64,000 nucleotides of DNA from Talpa occidentalis (Eukaryota; Chordata; Mammalia; Eulipotyphla; Talpidae): assembly GCF_014898055.3 (NCBI RefSeq), contig NW_023601433.1, positions 21,565,641-21,629,640 on the forward strand. The letters are read 5' to 3'. The notes under the pieces were generated by a model. The model was not told the origin of the DNA, did not search any database, and worked only from the letters and a program-made list of their open reading frames with translations. Position numbers and translations under genes: made by a program. This document shows, piece by piece, positions 47,090 through 57,890 of the stretch; the stretch's first letter is position 1, and each line of letters begins with the position of its first letter.

Positions 47090-47325
47090 TTACTAATTAT
47101 ATTCCTGGCTCTTTTCCAAGCATATTCACATCCAATCTTCAACAGCACTCTTAAAAAGCTGTTTCTATTACTCAGATATTACAGGTGAGGAAAATGAGGC
47201 ACAGAGAGATTAAGCCATTTGCTCAAGGTCACACAGCTAGTAAGTGGCAGAGCCAAAATATGCATAAGTAGTCTGGCTCCAGAGTCCTTGCTTCTGAACC
47301 CCAAGTCATACTGCCTTAGATGTGC
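47090..47325 (-). repeat. MIR fragment, reverse, well preserved
   Basis: GGTGAGGAAAATGAGGCACA, then AGGTCACACAGCTAGTAAG, then GTCTGGCTCCAGAGTCC is a clear reversed MIR core and head. Confidence 0.85.
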
Positions 47326-49300
47326 ATAGACTTATACCACTTAGATGAAAGGTAAGTGGGTTGCAAAAATTTTCTTCAAGGGATTGTAATGAGTGAGCTA
47401 ACTAGAGCCACCACAGAAACAGCAAGTGGAGCATTTCCTGGGACGGGATGCTGGAGAAGACTGTGGAACAGCATGCGTCCTCTAGCTGCCAGGGTCAAGA
47501 AAAGATATGGTGGCCCACAGGCTCTTGGGGACCAGTTTAGAAAACTAGTGGGGCAGTTTTTGAGAAGAGAAGATGGCAAAGGGAAGTACTGTTTCTTTCA
47601 AAAGGGGGAAAAGTTGAAAGGATCCTGTGGAGATACAGCATCGGACCCTGAGTGCTGTGGGTGTGTTCAGTTAAGAGCTGGTAAAGCTGATTATGAGAGA
47701 AAACATGGGATGGAATAGATGATGAGAGAGAAAATAATGGTTTTATTTCTGTGTTTAGGAGAAATAGACATACTATCTGTAAAAATACTGCCTTTGTCTG
47801 GGAGTCAGTCACATACAACTTTAGAGTACCTTTATGATTAGACTATAAGAATTACTGAATTCACAACTGCAAAGTCCCTCCAGCTATCTAGAAAATTCTT
47901 CTGTGTCTCTATCACTCCTCTGCATAAAAGTGATGAAGCAAGAGGCCATGTCCTTCATTAACTTTCCCCAGGGAGCACTATATTCCGGGGCCTCTAAAGT
48001 CACCTCATGGATCCGACTCGGAGATGAATCAGGGCATCTGCTGAACATCCATGACAACAAATTTCTTTTGCCTTTGCCTCCACGGAGCATCTTTTGTGGT
48101 CACTGTTTTCCTTTCCTTCCTCCCCAAGCTTGAGTCAACAGTACATGAATCAAGAATTCTTTGCCAGTGGAAATTTAAGTAATAAATGTTTCTTCATTTT
48201 CACTCACCAAAGGAAGGGCTGTGATAAGGGCATCTGCAATGCGTTTCTGGAACCGTCATCCAAGATTTGCTTTTTGGTTGTTAGCGGGTTAGCAGCTTTT
48301 CCTGGGGTTTTTCTTCATTTGTCCCTGCCCACTTCCATTTATCCCTTTCTTTTCTTTGTCATATTATAGCTGAGTTTGGGGACTTAGTTTATTCATATAT
48401 ATTTTAAAATCAATATGTGGTTTTCTGTTCTAAATAGTATCAAAGAATAGATTTTTCTTTTGGCAAGAGAGAAAAATGTGATTTATTACTGGAGCTTGAT
48501 CAGCTACATATATGCATCCCTAAAGGATAGCACCATGGTGTTCTTGACTAATAATGTGTCTCAAGTGGAATTCGTGGGTTTTGATAAACTAATGATCTTG
48601 TTTGACAGATTAATTAAATTGCCATCCTCAATTCAAGAAAAACAGATTTATCCAAATGCCTCCAGCATCCTTAGAAGTTCTTAGAAACAATTTCTTTTTC
48701 CTTCTTCTGGAAGGAGAGGCAAATTCTTGGAGCAGGAAATAGAGAGCCCTGACCTTCTAGATCCTAAGAGCCCTGAGTGCAATGTGGGTGATGGACACAA
48801 GGCTGGGTTTGATGGTCTGCACCTCGAGTTGGTGGGCAAGTGTCTGTTAGCAGGTTAGGCCAGGAGGTCACTGATGCTTGTGTGCCAAATCCCCAGAAGA
48901 GGCAAAAAAGAAGGGAAGAGGAAAACAAGACAGTCATGGTCTTCATCAAAGAACCTTTGGGGTCTTTGACCCTCTGGATTAGTTCAGCTTAGAAAGGTGG
49001 CACTGGGCGGGGCGGGGGGGGGGCACCCAAAACCTTTGTTATGTTGGAAAGCAGGAAAGCAAATGCACAAAGAAGCAGGTCATGCACAGGCCTCACCATC
49101 ATCTTTATTGTCCCAGAACTTCTGTGATTTCCACCACCATCCCCAAACTCCTTACCGTCAAATATTGTGCATCTTAGAAATCCCAAAATTAAAGAACCTT
49201 TGAAAAGAGAGCCACAGACTTATCTGGAGACATGCTTAACTTACAAGAGGGGGTGATGCATGAGTAGTGAAGAAAGCCAGGGTAGTTAGATTTCATTAAC
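47326..49300. other. Unassigned DNA
   Basis: A 120-codon plus frame (47356-47718) has no recognised domain and only ordinary context, so I do not call it a gene. A G-run (about 49007-49022) is present. No named repeat is supported. Confidence 0.35.
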
Positions 49301-49304
49301 ACTT

Positions 49305-49420
49305 CCATTTATTTCAATAAGAAAATATTTGACCATGCCCTACTATATGCCTAGCACTATTAGAGGTTGGGAACTGGAAGAACAAAAGTGGCTGCCCTCC
49401 AGAAGTCCACAGTTAACACA
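49305..49420 (-). repeat. L2 LINE 3' end, reverse
   Basis: TTCAATAAGAAAATATTTGACC, CTACTATATGCCTAGCAC and GGCTGCCCTCCAGAAGTCC follow the reversed L2 3' end. Confidence 0.6.
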
Positions 49421-49524
49421 GGTTCTATTTATCTGCCCTCCCTTCCCCACCATGGGGATGCTGTGGGATCCAGGCAAAGTTAATCAGAGATGCCTGAGAT
49501 TTCAGAGGAGTAAGGTCTTTCTCC

Positions 49525-49718
49525 CTTCCTTTTTTATTTTTTAAATCACATATTTTAATTTATTTTTTATTTTATTATTATTTTTAAATTTTATATATTT
49601 TCTACATCATTTTTCATTTTTGCACAATGTATGCATTTTCTTCTTGGTTATAGTCCCCATACAATTCCCACCCACCCCTTGTTTTGATCCTACTCCCTCC
49701 CCCACCCCCCCATTTATA
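49525..49718 (-). mobile_element. Short L1 3' end, reverse, 5'-truncated
   Basis: AT-rich tail, then TACATCATTTTTCATTTTTG, GTCCCCATACAATTCCC, and a CCCTCCCCC-rich 3' UTR ending about 49710. Related to the 17.6-kb copy. Confidence 0.8.
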
Positions 49719-49868
49719 TAATAGAATAAGAATGAGACGGGACTAGCAATGGACAGCTTTCCCACTATGTGAAGAGAGCGCACCTGTCATGTAGACATCA
49801 TCATCATCACCATCACTCCTCTTCCTCCAGGGCTCCTTGGCATGAACACTGATGTACTCAACTGCCTT

Positions 49869-49895
49869 CTGTGTGTGTGTGTGCATGTGAGTGCA

Positions 49896-49967
<72 letters not shown>

Positions 49968-50008
49968 AGAAGAAGGAGGAGGAGGAGAGGACAGGACAGG
50001 ACAGGACA
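49869..50008 (+). repeat. Composite microsatellite (TG)n-(GA)n-(GAA)n-(GGA)n-(GGACA)n
   Basis: Five adjoining simple-repeat blocks in order, ending with tandem GGACA units at about 49988-50008. Frames across it are artefacts. Confidence 0.95.
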
Positions 50009-50739
50009 GTCTGTCTTGGTCTCTGGATCAAACCTTTCCAAGAAAGATGCTCCATCTGGAATTGCCAGTTACTTGAACTAATTTGAGTGGGGTTTCTAAA
50101 TGTGTCATCAGCTGAGTCCTGTAGTTACTGAGGTTTGAGAGACAGAGACCACTGTGTATTCCGTGAAGTTGCAGGTGATGGAGCTCTTTGAAATACCCTG
50201 GGCTTTTCCAGGAAAGAGAGGGGTGCAGCATGAGGATCTCATTTGTAGAAAAAAGCAAAGGCAAAGAGAAACTGAAGAAGAGTAAGGTAAGAAAATAAAA
50301 ACCAGAATCAGTAACGAAGGCTGACTTTGTGTCTTCCCAAGCCCCGCCAAATCCCACCCTGAGAGGTCAATGCATAGAGCTGACCCCTAGAGTGTGGATT
50401 TCTAACCTCTGTTTTTATCCCAGAGCACTTTTGACTTTACATAAACGTAAATGAGAACTCTGACTCATACTCCAGAATTCCGGTGACCGTACTGAAAGCC
50501 CAAGCAGCACCACACATGCAGCTGCGCCCGACTGTCAGTTCACTCGAAAACACACTGCAGGTTTAATTGAATTGACCTTTTGGTTAGATGGCAAAGTTAA
50601 TTATTGCTACAGACCATGAGATTATGCACACTGACGCAGCCTATAATGAACTCTATTGTCTGTATAGGTAGAAGCTCAAGTTACTTAACAACTCTACTTT
50701 TTCCCTAGATCTGAAGGAGCAAGTGAAAAATATCTGGCA
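50009..50739. other. Unassigned DNA with a candidate conserved element at about 50550-50680
   Basis: 50560-50665 (GGTTTAATTGAATTGACC, AAAGTTAATTATTGCTACAG, TTATGCACACTGACGCAGCC) is non-repetitive and enhancer-like in appearance. No exon is supported. Confidence 0.3.
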
Positions 50740-51180
50740 CAATTAGAAAAGTGTACAGACATGTCCCTTGTATCATTTTGTATAACAGAAAAAAAGTAAA
50801 TAACCTAAATGTGAACCAAAAGAATTAAACAAAGTACATTCAGATGCAACATTGGAAAAGCTACTGTCTATGTATCAGCATAGAAAGCTACCCACCATAT
50901 ATCTGTGAAATGGAACTTAAAACTAGGTTACAAGATAACATACATGTGTATCACAATTTCATTTTTTATGTATAGTTCTACATATATATTTACAAATGCA
51001 AATAAGTATCCATGCAACTGTTATGGTTGGTACAATATGGGGGAGATGTAAGAAGAGATTAATAACAGAAGGATCTTTAAGTATATTTATATGTTTCTCT
51101 ATTGCTTTTATTTTAGTTTTAAAGCCAACATATGCTATTTTTCATCATTTAAAAAGCCCAATAAATATATTTAAGTGAGA
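50740..51180 (+). mobile_element. Old L1 3' end, sense
   Basis: AAATAACCTAAATGTGAACC, AACATTGGAAAAGCTACTG and GAAATGGAACTTAAAACTAG resemble old L1ME-type ORF2 end and 3' UTR. Heavily diverged. Confidence 0.55.
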
Positions 51181-51492
51181 AATAACTTTCTCATTTTTTG
51201 TGTGTATAGGCAACACACACCGAGCCTTTATCACAGGCCTGGAACTTAGAATGTGATTCATTATGGAATCTATTATTATTTTTTTTTTAATTTTTGTGCT
51301 TTAGTATTTACTTTTTTATATAATTTTTTAAAATTTTATATTCCCCATACAATTGTGACCCCCTTATTTTGACCCCAATCCCTCCCCTCCCCAGCCTCCA
51401 CCCCTCATAGAGTGTCTCTGGTTCATAGTTGTTTGTTGATATTGATTTTTACTTTCTTATAGTTATTCTTTTTCCTGGTCCCTTATGTAGGT

Positions 51493-54400
51493 TTTCTAGA
51501 TTCCTGCTATGAGTGAGACCATCCGGTATTTTTCTTTTTCTTTCTGGCTTATTTCGCTGAGCATGATCCCTTCCAGCTCTGTCCATGTTGTTGCAAATCG
51601 CATGTGTTCATCTTTTTTGAATGCTGAGTAATATTCCATGGTGTATATGTACCACATCTTCTTGATCCAGTCATCTATTTTTGGGCATTTGGGTTGTTTC
51701 CAAAGCTTAGCTATTGTAAACAGTGCTGCTATAAACATAGGGGTGCAGGTGCTCTTTGGAATTGATGTTTCTGTGTCCTTTGGGTAAATACCTAGGAGTG
51801 GAATTGCTGGATCATATGGAAGCTCTATGTTTAGTAGGTCCAGAAATCTCCACACAGCTCTCCATAGTGGTTGGACCAGTTTGCACTCTCACCAGCAGTG
51901 CAGGAGAGTTCCTTTTTCTCCACAACCTCGCCAACACTTGTTGTTGCTAGTATTTTTAATATGTGCCATTCTCACTGGTGTAAGATGGTATCTCATGGTA
52001 GTTTTGATTTGCATTTCCCTGATTAAAAGTGATGTTGAACATTTTTTCATATGCCTGTTGGCCATTTGCATTTCCTCTTCAGAGAAGTTTCTTTTAAGCT
52101 CTTCTGCCCATTTTTTGACTGGATTATTTTCTTTGTTGTTGTTGAGTCTCATCAGCTCTTTGCAGATTTTTGTGATCAGTCCTTTATCATTAGTGTTGGG
52201 TGCAAAAATATTCTCCATTGGTGGGGTTTCTCTTTGTTTTTGTTATTGTCTCTTTTGCTGTGCAGAAGCTCTTTAATTTGATGTAGTCCCAGCTGTTTAT
52301 CTTTGCCTTCACTGTAACTGCTTTGGGTGATGTGTCTATAAAGATGTCTTTGATGTGCAAATCATGTAGTGTTTCGCCTATATTTCCTTCTATATATTTT
52401 ATGGTTTCAGGTCTTATGTCTAGTTCTTTAATCCATTTTGAATTGGTTTTTGTGTATGGTGTGAAGTAGTGGTGAAGCTTCATTCTTTTGCATGTAGCGA
52501 CCCAGTTTTCCCAGCACCATTTATTGAACAAGCTTTCTTTGTTCCAATGCATATTCTTTGCTCCTTGTCAAAGATTAGTTGACCATAAATCTGTGGGTTT
52601 ATTTCTGGATTTTCTATTCGATTCCATTGGTCTGTGTGTCTGTTCTTGTTCCAATACCATGCAGTTTTGATGATTATGGCTTTGTAGTATAGTTTGAAGT
52701 CTGGGAGTGTGATACCTCCATTCCCTTCTTTTTTTTTTCAGGAGAGCTTTGGCTATTCAGGGTTTTTGGTGATTCCATATGAATTGCATCAATAATTGTT
52801 CTATTTCTTTGAAGAATGACATTGAAATTTTTATTGGAATAGCACTGAATCTGTATATTGCTTTTGGTAGGATGGCCATTTTAATAATGTTTATTCTTCC
52901 AATTCATGAGCAGGGGATGTCTTTCCATTTCTCTGTGTCTTCTTCTATTTCTTTTAACAGTGTTTTATAGTTTTCTTTGTATAGGTCCTTTACCTCTTTT
53001 GTTAGATGTATTCCCAAGTGTTTGATTTTTTTTGTTTTGATAATAAAAGGGATGGTTTTTTTTATTTCTTCTTCTTCAGATTTATTGTTTGTGTATAGGA
53101 AGGCTACTGACTTTTGTGTGTTGATTTTGCATCCTACTACTTTACTGAACTGATTGATGAGTTGAATTAGTTTTTCTGTGGAGTTTTTGGGGTTCTCTAT
53201 GTATATTATCATATCATCTGCAAATAGTGATAGTTTGACTTCTTCTTTTCCTATTTGGATTCCTTGTATGTCTTTCTCTTATCTTATTGCTCTGGCTGGG
53301 ACTTCCAGTATTATATTGAAAAGCAGTGGTGAGAGTGGACATCCTTGTCTTGTTCCAGATCTTAATGGAATTGCTTTCAGCTTTTCACCATTGAGAATGA
53401 TACTGGCTGTTGGCTTGTCATATACGGCCTTTATGATGTTGAGGTATGTTCCTTGTATCCCAAGAATTTCAAGGACTTTTATCATGAATGGGTGTTGCTC
53501 TTTGTCGAAAGCTTTCTCAGCATCTATTGATATTACCATATGTTTTTTATATTTCTTTTTGTTCATGTGTTGGATAATGTTGATTGATTTTTGGATGTTG
53601 AACCATTCTTGTGTCCCTGGAATGAATTCTACTTGGTCGTGGTGAATTATCTTATGGATACATTGTTGGATTCTGATAGCTAAAATTTTATTGAGTATTT
53701 TTGCATCAGTGTTCATTAGGGAGATTGGCCTATAGTTTTACTTTTTGTGTTGTCCTTGTTTGGTTTTGGTATTAGTGTAATGTTGGCTTCATAGAACGTG
53801 TTTGGTATTATCCCTTCCTTCTCAATTTTTTGGAAGCGTCTGTGAAGGATAGGCACTAATTCATCTCTGAATGTTTGGTAGAATTCATTTGTAAATCCAT
53901 CAGGTCCTGGGCTTTTGTTTTTGGGAGGTTTTTGATTACCATTTCAATTTCACTGCTTGTAATTGGTCTGTTTATGTGTTCTATTTCTTCTTTATCTAGC
54001 TTTGGGTGATTGAAGAGTTGTAGGAATTTGTCCATCTCCTCTAGATTGTTGAACTTGTTTCCATATAACTGTTCATAGTAATTACTGATTATTCTTTTGA
54101 TTTCTGGTGTGTCCATTGTGATTTCTCCTCTTTCATTTATGATCCTGTTTATTTGTGCTTTCTCCCTTTTTCCTTTGTGAGCCTGGCTCGGAGTTTGTCT
54201 ATTTTATTGATTTTTTTGAAGAACCAGTTCTTGGTTTCATTGATCTTTTGGATTGTATTTTTAGTTTCAATTTCATTTATTTCTGCTTTGGTTTTTATTA
54301 TTTCTTTTCTTCTACTGGTTTTGGGTTTTTTTTGTTGTTGTTGTTCTTTTTCTAGATCTTTGAGCTTCGAGATTAGGTTGTTTCTTTGAGTTCTTTCTTA

Positions 54401-55323
54401 TTTCTTGATGTGAGCCTCTATTGCTATATATTTTCCTCTTATTACTGCTTTTGCTGCATCCCATACATTTAGGAAATTGGTGTCCTCCTTGTCATTCAAT
54501 TCAACGAATTTTTTAATTTCTTCTTTAATCTCCTCATTAGTCCAGTGGTCTTCCAGAAGTGTGTTTTTCAATCTCCATGAGGTAGGAGAGTTCCTTGCCT
54601 TCTTTTTATGGTTTATTTCTAGTTTGATGCCTTCATGGTCAGAAAAGATGGTTGGTATGATTTCAATCTTGGTATATCTGTTGATGTTTGTCTTGTGTCC
54701 CAGTATGTGATCGATCCTGGAGAATGATCTGTTGCGTTTGAGAAAAATGTGTACTCAGATTTTTTTGGGTTTAGTGTTCTGTAGATGTCTGTTAAGCCCA
54801 AGCGCTCTAGATCCTTATTTAGAGCTTTAGTGTCTTTACTTATTTTTTGTCTCGTTGATCTATCCTTTGTTGATAGTGGTGTGTTGAAGTCTCCCACTAC
54901 ATACGTGTTTTCTCTGATGTCTGTTTTCAGAGATGACAATAGTTGTCTGATATATTTTGGTGCTCCCTCGTTTGGTGAATATATGTTAATGAGTGCTATT
55001 TCTTCTTGAAGTATTGTCTCCTTGATCATAATGTAGTGACCGTTGGGATCTCTTTTTATCTTTTTGAGTTTGAAATCTGTTTTATCTGGTATAAGTATAG
55101 CTGTTCCTGCTTTCTTTTTTGGTCCATTTGCTTGTAGAATTGTTTTCCATCCTTTAACTTTGAGCCTATTTTTATCTTTTGTAGCTAAATGTGTTTCCTG
55201 GAGACAGCAAAAGGTTGGATTTTGTTTCTTAATCCAGCCTGCGACTCTGTGTCTTTTTATTGGAGAGTTTAGTCCATTTACATTTAGAGTTAATATTGAT
55301 ATGTTAACATCTGTATTTGCCAT
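51493..55323 (-). pseudogene. L1 ORF2 (endonuclease/reverse transcriptase), inactivated
   Basis: In the parent element this protein nicks target DNA and reverse-transcribes L1 RNA in the nucleus. The first 234 codons hold the APE-type endonuclease with N14, E43, D145 and N147 in the expected places. An apparent small deletion near 54745 then shifts the frame. Further lesions are a one-base loss in an A-run near 53920, a stop in place of a sense codon near 53735 and another at about 53279. The reverse transcriptase FADD motif survives at about 53220-53235. The C-terminus ends at 51493-51496 in its own frame (119-codon open stretch 51496-51855). Several frames on both strands inside this span are pieces or shadows of it. 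Confidence 0.93.
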
Positions 55324-55386
55324 TGTGTTTGTCTTTCCTTTGATTTTATTTATTTGTAACTTTTTTTTTTTGGCTTTCTTTCGTTG

Positions 55387-56457
55387 TTATTTGTCCCTCT
55401 GGGGTTCTGGCTTTAGGACTCCTTGTAGTATTTTTTGGAGTGGGGGTTTAGTCGTAATGAAATTCCAGAGTTTCTGTTTATCTGGGAAGGTCCTTATTCT
55501 TTCTTCATAGAGGAAGGAGAGCTTTGCGGGATAGAGTATTCTTGGTTGGCATCTGTTTTCTTGGAGTCTGTTGACTATGTCCCTCCACTCTCTCCTTGTC
55601 CATAGAGTTTCTTCAGAGAAGTCTGATGTCAGTCTGATTGGTTTTCCTTTGAATGTTATCTGTTTCTTCCCTCTTGTCAGCTTCATTATGTTTTCCTTGT
55701 CCTGGATTCTTGGGAGCTTTACTATTATGTGTCTTGCTGTATTTTTCCTTTCATTGTGGAAGTTTGGTGTTCTTCTTGCTTCTTGTATATCAATTTTCAG
55801 CTCCTTCTTCACGTTTGGTAAGTTCTCTTCAATTATCCCCTTGAATATTTTCTCTGTTCCTACATCTCTCTCCTTTCCTTCTGGGATTCCTATAACTCTC
55901 ATATTTCCTTTCCTCATGGAGTCAGATAGTTCCCGAAGTCTTTCTTTGGTCTTTTTCCTTCTTACTTCTCTTTCCTTTTCTGTTTTGGTTCTTTTTATTT
56001 CTGTGTCTTCAAGAGTACTTATTCGTTCTTCCATTTCATCTATTCTGCTTTCATTGCTTTTCCCAGAGTTCTTTAGCGCCTCCATTAATTTTTTTATCTC
56101 CTGCATTTCTTTTACTTCCCTCTTTAGGGACTCAGTTTCATTCTTCTGATCGTTGATTATTTTTCCCTTATCATTGTTTTCCTTTATGACTTCTGTCATT
56201 TTTTTAATCATGGCAATTTTAAATTCTCTTTCTGGAAGGCTCAGAAGTTCTTCCAAGTTACTGCTGCTGCAATCTGGGGGGTTGTTTTCTTTTTGTGGTG
56301 TGCTTTTTTTCTGAGGAGTTGCTGCATTGTGTGTGGTTTTTCTACTCCCTACTGTCTGTTTTCTAATTTGCTGTATGCATTGGGACACTGTGTTGCTGGT
56401 GCTGGCCGGCATCTTGGGTGAACTTCCCAGCTGACTTCTGGCTCTTCCAGGAGCCAT
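55387..56457 (-). CDS. L1 ORF1 RNA-binding protein, intact 356-codon frame
   Basis: ORF1p is a trimeric RNA chaperone that coats L1 RNA in cytoplasmic particles. The frame has a basic, low-complexity N-terminus, a charged helical region with coiled-coil character (about residues 65-180), an RRM starting near MRVIGIPEGKE (residues 186-196) and a C-terminal domain including KGKPIRLTSDFSEETL (residues 270-285) and CQPRILYPAKLSF. Length is normal for mammalian L1 (about 340-380). Residue 1 lies inside a repeated 5' UTR unit. The second Met (residue 16, codon at 56410-56412) gives a 341-residue protein and may be the true start. It ends 63 nt before ORF2. It is an element protein, not a host gene, and expression is unknown. 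Confidence 0.88.
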   Translation of the reverse strand: MAPGRARSQLGSSPKMPASTSNTVSQCIQQIRKQTVGSRKTTHNAATPQKKSTPQKENNPPDCSSSNLEELLSLPEREFKIAMIKKMTEVIKENNDKGKIINDQKNETESLKREVKEMQEIKKLMEALKNSGKSNESRIDEMEERISTLEDTEIKRTKTEKEREVRRKKTKERLRELSDSMRKGNMRVIGIPEGKERDVGTEKIFKGIIEENLPNVKKELKIDIQEARRTPNFHNERKNTARHIIVKLPRIQDKENIMKLTRGKKQITFKGKPIRLTSDFSEETLWTRREWRDIVNRLQENRCQPRILYPAKLSFLYEERIRTFPDKQKLWNFITTKPPLQKILQGVLKPEPQRDK

Positions 56458-56676
56458 CTGCCAGTTTCAAGCAGGCTTTACTGAAGATAGGTCCCTGTGC
56501 TAAAAAGGCAATGTGGGTTAGCACTCCTCTGTGTGCCCGGTCTACCCCTGTGGAGGGTTCCCGCTCCCCCTCTGGGCTTGGACTGCAGGCCAGAAGGGGC
56601 CTGGCGTGGGCGAACTTCCCAGCTCACCTCTGGCTCCTCCAGGAGCCTTCTGCCAGTTTCAAGCAGTCTTTACTCA
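56415..56676 (-). repeat. L1 5' UTR with tandem monomer-like units (193-bp period)
   Basis: 56415-56483 and 56608-56676 are related copies offset by 193 bp, with six differences in about 68 positions (for example GAACTTCCCAGCT in both, and CTGCCAGTTTCAAGCAG in both). The element therefore begins inside a second, truncated unit. In rodent L1s such promoter monomers drive transcription; here that role is inferred. The unit nearest the coding region supplies the upstream ATG of ORF1. Confidence 0.8.
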
Positions 56677-56754
56677 GAATCTATTGTTATTTCTACTATA
56701 AAATATTGGACACCCCCCCTACTACATGGTTTACTCTGAATTCTTCATGTCTTC

Positions 56755-56850
56755 ATGTAAATATTACTTTGCTTATCACCGCATCCCTAGAATGGGCGGG
56801 GCACATAGAAGACCCTCAGCAAACATGTTAAATGAATAAATGAATAGCAA
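56755..56850 (+). repeat. L2 LINE 3' end, sense
   Basis: TTGCTTATCACCGCATCCC, GGGGCACATAGAAGACCC and CAGCAAACATGTTAAATGAA match the L2 3' terminus. Confidence 0.7.
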
Positions 56851-57370
56851 TGGCTGCCTTAGAATGTTATTGCAAATAGGGATAAGATTATCCACACAGA
56901 GTATACGGACAACACAAATCCTCAAATACAGGAATAACTGGTTTACAGCAATACTTTACTTCATTTTTTTTTTTACATATTCAAGGTTTGTGGCAACCCT
57001 GAATCAAGCAAACATATCAACATCTTGATATGTTTGGTAATCCTTGCAATTTTCAAACTCTCTCATTTTCATTATTATATCTGTTATGGTGATCTGTGAT
57101 AAGTGATCTGTGATGTTACTATTGTAATTGGTGATTTTTTGGGTGGGGTCATAAAACTTGGTCATATATGATGGCAAACTTAATTGAGAAAGGTTGTATG
57201 TGTTCTGACTGCTCTGCTCACTAACATTTCCCCCACCAGTCTCCCTCTCTCCAGGCCTCTTCCAGGCCTTCCATTTCCTTGGACACAGCAAAATTGAAAT
57301 TAGTACAATTAACAATCCCATAAGGACTTCTTCATGCACATCTCTCACTTTAGGTCAAAAGCTAAAAGTG

Positions 57371-57642
57371 GGTGCTCCCTGATGGCTCAAGGGGTTAAGA
57401 CATAACCTATGAAGCTGTCCTCAGCCTCTGCTGCATGAGTTCGATCCCCAGCTGGCCAGGGAGCTATCCACATGGTGCAGCAGACTTCTCCTGACTCGCC
57501 CACTTCTCTCCTAAGCAGTGTACTTCAGTCAATCTGCCTGTTCTGTTCCTCACTCTGGTGAATCCTCTCACTCCCCACACCTCTGACTTGTACTCCAGCT
57601 CTTGTATGCATAAATAAAGAAAACTTTTTGTTTTTAAAAAAA
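57371..57642 (+). mobile_element. tRNA-derived SINE (older type), sense, with 14-bp TSD
   Basis: Head GGTGCTCCCTGATGGC then TCAAGGGGTTAAG, B-box-like GAGTTCGATCCCC, body GCAGCAGACTTCTCCTG, tail GCATAAATAAAG. The TSD is AAAAGCTAAAAGTG at 57357-57370 against AAAAGCTCAAAGTG at 57643-57656. Inserted into the Tigger relic. Confidence 0.93.
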
Positions 57643-57851
57643 AAAAGCTCAAAGTGATTAAGCTTATTGGGGGAGGCGTATAAAAACTGAGCCAGCCCAA
57701 AAACTGGTGCTAAACAGTCAAGTTGTGAATAAAGGAAAAGTTCTCAAAGGAAACTAAAAGTCCTACTCTACTGAACACACAAATGATAAGAAAGCAATTT
57801 GACCTCATTGCTGATGTGGAGAAGCGGCCTGGACAGAAGATCAAACTAGTC

Positions 57852-57890
57852 CCTTGCTGTGGATTAGCCAAAGTCTAATCCACAGCAAGG
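57852..57890 (+). other. Perfect 16-bp stem, 7-nt loop hairpin inside Tigger
   Basis: CCTTGCTGTGGATTAG (57852-57867), loop CCAAAGT, then its exact complement CTAATCCACAGCAAGG (57875-57890). Perfect arms are out of keeping with the decay of the surrounding relic. Confidence 0.95.

Larger units (their letters stand above)
51281..56676 (-). mobile_element. Nearly full-length L1 retrotransposon, reverse, with TSD
   Basis: Read on the minus strand: 5' UTR with a partial extra repeat unit (56676 down to about 56415), ORF1, a 63-nt spacer, ORF2, a G-rich 3' UTR (about 51490-51340) and an A-rich tail. The TSD (GAATCTATTATTATT at 51266-51280; GAATCTATTGTTATT at 56677-56691) matches at 14 of 15 positions, showing one complete insertion of about 5.4 kb. 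ORF1 is intact and ORF2 is broken, so it cannot move by itself. It is the least decayed L1 in the window. Confidence 0.93.

Noticed and set aside
47356..47718. 120-codon plus frame as a small gene
   Set aside because: No recognisable domain, no start context or splice evidence, ordinary composition. It starts directly after an MIR relic.
51493..55323. Active, autonomous L1
   Set aside because: ORF2 carries frameshifts and stop codons between the endonuclease and the C-terminus, so the copy cannot supply a complete reverse transcriptase.
55043..56149. Plus-strand hydrophobic frames of 155 and 192 codons
   Set aside because: Complementary-strand shadows of L1 ORF1 and ORF2. The A-rich L1 sense strand gives Phe/Leu/Ser-rich antisense frames.
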